From CAWIMX01 sp963792785 (GTDB lineage Bacteria; Acidobacteriota; Vicinamibacteria; Vicinamibacterales; CAVVIG01), in NCBI GenBank assembly GCA_963792785.1, contig CAWBXO010000001.1:1984001-2048000 (forward strand): a stretch of DNA of 64,000 nucleotides, read 5' to 3'. A model generated the notes under the pieces. It ran no database searches and was not told where the DNA came from. It saw nothing but the letters and a program-made list of their open reading frames with translations. Both the position numbers and the translations under genes were made by a program. Within the stretch, counting starts at the first letter, position 1; every line of letters starts with the position of its first letter. Shown one piece after another: positions 59,501 through 64,000 of this stretch.

Positions 59501-60517
59501 CTACTTCGCCTCTTTGAACCCCACGGGGATGGCCACATCCGTGTCCGCGACGGTCGTGGCCACCTTGAGCAGCTCGGTCGTGGTCGTCATCACCGTCGTG
59601 CGGGCCGACGGGGCCTCCTGATTGCGGCGCGCCGCCCGGCGGGCGAGGCCGCCGACGAGGCCGCCAATCCCGGCGCCCCCGCTCGACTGCGAGCTGTCGG
59701 CCTGGGCCTTCCGTTCCTCGGCCATCTGCTCCGCCGACTTCACGGCGTCGATCGTGGTCACCGTCTGGATCGCGGTGCCCTGGAGCTTGGCGCCCTCCTC
59801 GCTCAGGCGGGCCATCGCCGGCTTCATCATCGGATACATCGCGATCGCCGCGCCCATCTGTTCGGGCGACGCGCCGGCGACCATCGGCCCGGCCAGCTGC
59901 TTCGCGTAGCGAATCTGGAAGTCGAGGATCTCCTTCATCGCGGCGATCGTGGACGTCAGCCACAAGTCGGAGGTGACCACCATGCCGCCGCTCTCCTCGA
60001 GCGTCTTGCCTTTCTCGCGGAACGTGATCGTCATGATCGCTTCGTGCGTGTCGAAACCGTTGATCGCCTTGCGCTCGCCGGTCTCCTTCACGTCGAAGTC
60101 CACATCCATCTGCCGTTCGTCGGCGGCAGGCTCCGGCTGGGCGGCGGCCTCGGGCTCCTTCTTCGCCTGCTCCTTCGCGCGGTCCATCGCCTCCTGCATC
60201 TGCTGGCGCAGTTCCTCGAACGTCGTGACCTTGTAGGTCTTCTTCTTCAGGTCGAGGTCGTAGATCTTCTCCTCGCGGAGGTCCACGATCTGCTCCGTGT
60301 TGTCGGTCACCGCGGCCATGCGGTCGCCCTTGACCATGCGCGAGGTCGAGACCCCGTTGCGCGCGGCGCGGCCGCCGAAGATGTTGACGATCCGGCCCAG
60401 CATGCCGGCGAACTCCACTTTGCCTTTTTCGTCGGCGCGCACGTCCGCGCGAAGGCCGGAGGACGCGAGCGCGAGGACCACCGCGGTGGCCGAGAGGGCG
60501 ATGCAGAAACGCTTCAT
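59501..60517 (-). CDS. Secreted protein of unknown function
   Basis: A 338-aa protein with a signal peptide (FCIALSATAVVLALASSG). The mature part has a charged, helical central stretch (LRQQMQEAMDRAKEQAKKEPE), an EERKAQADSS region and a Gly-rich patch (GGAGIGGLVGGLARRA). The segment VKGDRMAAVTDNTEQIVDLREEKIYDLDLKKKTYKVTTF resembles periplasmic sensor or DUF4412-like proteins only loosely. No active site is visible. Confidence 0.55.
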   Translation of the reverse strand: MKRFCIALSATAVVLALASSGLRADVRADEKGKVEFAGMLGRIVNIFGGRAARNGVSTSRMVKGDRMAAVTDNTEQIVDLREEKIYDLDLKKKTYKVTTFEELRQQMQEAMDRAKEQAKKEPEAAAQPEPAADERQMDVDFDVKETGERKAINGFDTHEAIMTITFREKGKTLEESGGMVVTSDLWLTSTIAAMKEILDFQIRYAKQLAGPMVAGASPEQMGAAIAMYPMMKPAMARLSEEGAKLQGTAIQTVTTIDAVKSAEQMAEERKAQADSSQSSGGAGIGGLVGGLARRAARRNQEAPSARTTVMTTTTELLKVATTVADTDVAIPVGFKEAK

Positions 60518-60533
60518 ATGTGTGCTCTCTGTC

Positions 60534-61709
60534 TCAGGATACCGAAGTGGCCTGGGGTACCCAAGAGTTTATCCGGACCAGGAGTACCGCCATCACGAAA
60601 ACTGCGGGCGCCCAGACCAGGGTCAGGTTCGCGAACCCCAGCCGTTCGAACAGAAACCCGCCGATCGCCGGCCCGGCGAGGATGCCGATGCCCCACGCGA
60701 AGTTGTAGAGGCCGTACGCGACGCCGAAGGATCCGCTGCCGGACGCCGACACGGCTTCAGCCATGTAGGCCAGCGACGGCGTGATCGCCATCGCGCTGGC
60801 GCACACCTGCAGCACGAACAGCGCGATCGCGGACTCGAAGCTCCAGAGCCGGCCCAGCGCCGGCAGGGCCGCCGCGGCGGCAAACAGCCCGAGCAGCGTG
60901 AGGCGGCGGGCGCCGTACCGGTCCGCCAGCCGGCCGTACAGGGGATGCAGGAGCGTCGACGCCAGCGCGCCGATGCCGAAGAGCAGGCCCACGCGCGCGG
61001 GATTCACGCCAAGGCGGGTCTGCAGCTGGAGCGCCATGATCGGCTCGAGCATCGCGAGGGTCGACGCGACCGTCACGACGGCGGCGCCGCACGCCGCGAC
61101 CACGGGCACCCGGACGAGCGCCGCCACGGGCACGGGATCGCGCGCCACGTGCCGGTCGGGCACCCGGATCATCGCGAAGGCGGCGCCCACGGCGATCGAC
61201 GCCCCCGCCACGCACAGAAACGGCAGGCGCATCCCGCCCCATTCGTACAACCAGCCGCCGATCGTCGGCCCGAGCATGAAGCCGAAACCGCTGCCGGCCA
61301 TCACCAGGCCCATCACGCGGCCGCGCTCCTCGGGCGCGTAGAGATCGGCGACCAGCGCGAAGCCGACAATCCACGTGACGGCGTCGGCGGCGCCCTGCAC
61401 CAGCCGCGCGGCGAAGAGCCACGGGAGCGTGCGCGCGAAGGCGAACAGGAGCGTCGCCGCGGCGAGCGCGCCGAGGCCGCCGAGCAGCGGCCCGCGCCGC
61501 CCTACGCGATCCGACCACGCGCCGGCGGGCATCGACACCACCAGGAGGCTCGCGCCGAACGACGCGAACAGCAGCCCGATCATCGTCGGCGACGCGCCGA
61601 GCCGCCGTCCCAGATCGGGCAGCACCGGCACCGCGATCGAGTACGCGACGACATCGGTGAACGTCGCGCACGTGACGAGCGCGACAATGATCGAGCGTCT
61701 AGGTGTCAC
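60534..61709 (-). CDS. MFS efflux transporter (DHA1-like)
   Basis: A 391-aa exporter with 12 helices. The MFS loop 2-3 motif is GAWSDRVGRRGPLL; the DHA1 motif C is GSGFGFMLGPTIGGWLYEW. Start is GTG at 61709. It likely exports drugs or metabolites by proton antiport; the substrate is not readable. The hairpin beyond its 5' side is shared with the glgB region. Confidence 0.85.
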   Translation of the reverse strand: MTPRRSIIVALVTCATFTDVVAYSIAVPVLPDLGRRLGASPTMIGLLFASFGASLLVVSMPAGAWSDRVGRRGPLLGGLGALAAATLLFAFARTLPWLFAARLVQGAADAVTWIVGFALVADLYAPEERGRVMGLVMAGSGFGFMLGPTIGGWLYEWGGMRLPFLCVAGASIAVGAAFAMIRVPDRHVARDPVPVAALVRVPVVAACGAAVVTVASTLAMLEPIMALQLQTRLGVNPARVGLLFGIGALASTLLHPLYGRLADRYGARRLTLLGLFAAAAALPALGRLWSFESAIALFVLQVCASAMAITPSLAYMAEAVSASGSGSFGVAYGLYNFAWGIGILAGPAIGGFLFERLGFANLTLVWAPAVFVMAVLLVRINSWVPQATSVS

Positions 61710-61745
61710 GCTGGAATCACGCCACTCAAATGCAACTCGAAGACT

Positions 61746-61796
61746 CGAAGACCCGAAGGAAGAGAAACAACAATTTTAGTCTTCTTCGGGCCTTCG
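61746..61796 (-). terminator. Hairpin between glgB and the MFS gene
   Basis: CGAAGACCCGAAG (61746-61758) pairs with CTTCGGGCCTTCG (61784-61796) with one G-T pair, giving a 13-bp stem and a 25-nt loop. It follows the glgB stop (minus strand) and precedes the MFS gene. There is no clean T-tract. The repeated CTTCG and CGAAG blocks look like a family of intergenic repeats. Confidence 0.45.
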
Positions 61797-61849
61797 TGCC
61801 TTCGTGGTTGCCTTTCGGTGACGGGACGGCCGCGTGACAGCAGGACCGG

Positions 61850-64000
<2,151 letters not shown>

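Overview
The window is high-GC bacterial chromosome with tightly packed genes on both strands, many 1-4 nt start/stop overlaps and no phage or insertion-sequence genes. The gene mix points to Acidobacteriota, probably Vicinamibacteria. It includes a MacB-like permease of the long ADOP type, a Ser/Thr kinase with a TolB-like propeller, a PQQ dehydrogenase with its own cytochrome c domain, CHRD and DUF4159 proteins, a secreted subtilisin with SIVWSD repeats, and a PilT ATPase. The taxonomic call is inference from gene content and style; no rRNA is present.

Layout. 1-903: 5' part of an oligopeptide-type substrate-binding lipoprotein (minus). 1205-8485: the most unusual block, all on the plus strand: a small helix-turn-helix protein; a secreted S8 protease ending in twelve SIVWSD repeats; a tiny 8-codon frame with a perfect Shine-Dalgarno that encodes the related peptide MRTIIVWD; a membrane HD-GYP/GAF/degenerate-GGDEF protein; and a TPR plus sigma-54 AAA+ activator. 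8591-10627: MntH, UspA and a 52-aa membrane protein with a structured leader. 10761-21860: mixed metabolic and envelope genes (ADOP permease, retropepsin-like protease, B3-type metallo-beta-lactamase, SdpI, gamma-glutamyltransferase, PilT, PqiA). 21897-26041: Ser/Thr kinase overlapping a cysteine-desulfurase-like aminotransferase. 26123-30492: SulP transporter, CHRD protein and PQQ dehydrogenase. 30506-41336: Met-rich protein, NHL protein, DUF4159, a glycosyltransferase, TrmO, malate synthase, DUF4173, IspH and a membrane protein/regulator pair. 41362-44290: an active diguanylate cyclase overlapping a REC-GAF protein with a degenerate GGDEF domain. 44386-44475: tRNA-Ser(GGA).

44534-54348 looks like a stress and redox accessory module. 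A minus-strand operon (permease, small redox protein, P1B ATPase) diverges from a zinc alcohol dehydrogenase; then come a KaiC-like ATPase with a translationally coupled partner, a histidine kinase, a NarL-type regulator, a small helical protein and a Crp/Fnr regulator. 54371-64000: two DinB proteins, a lytic transglycosylase, a DUF1003 fusion, an acyl-CoA dehydrogenase, an EVE protein, an MFS exporter and the C-terminal part of GlgB, which runs off the right edge.

Two window-wide patterns stand out. Six genes are each interrupted by one or two frame breaks, and every one of the eight breaks is repaired by removing a single base; none needs an added base. Several start codons sit 6-9 nt after a TANNNT hexamer without a Shine-Dalgarno sequence, which suggests leaderless transcripts are common here, including a mirror-image promoter pair between ispH and the DUF4173 gene.
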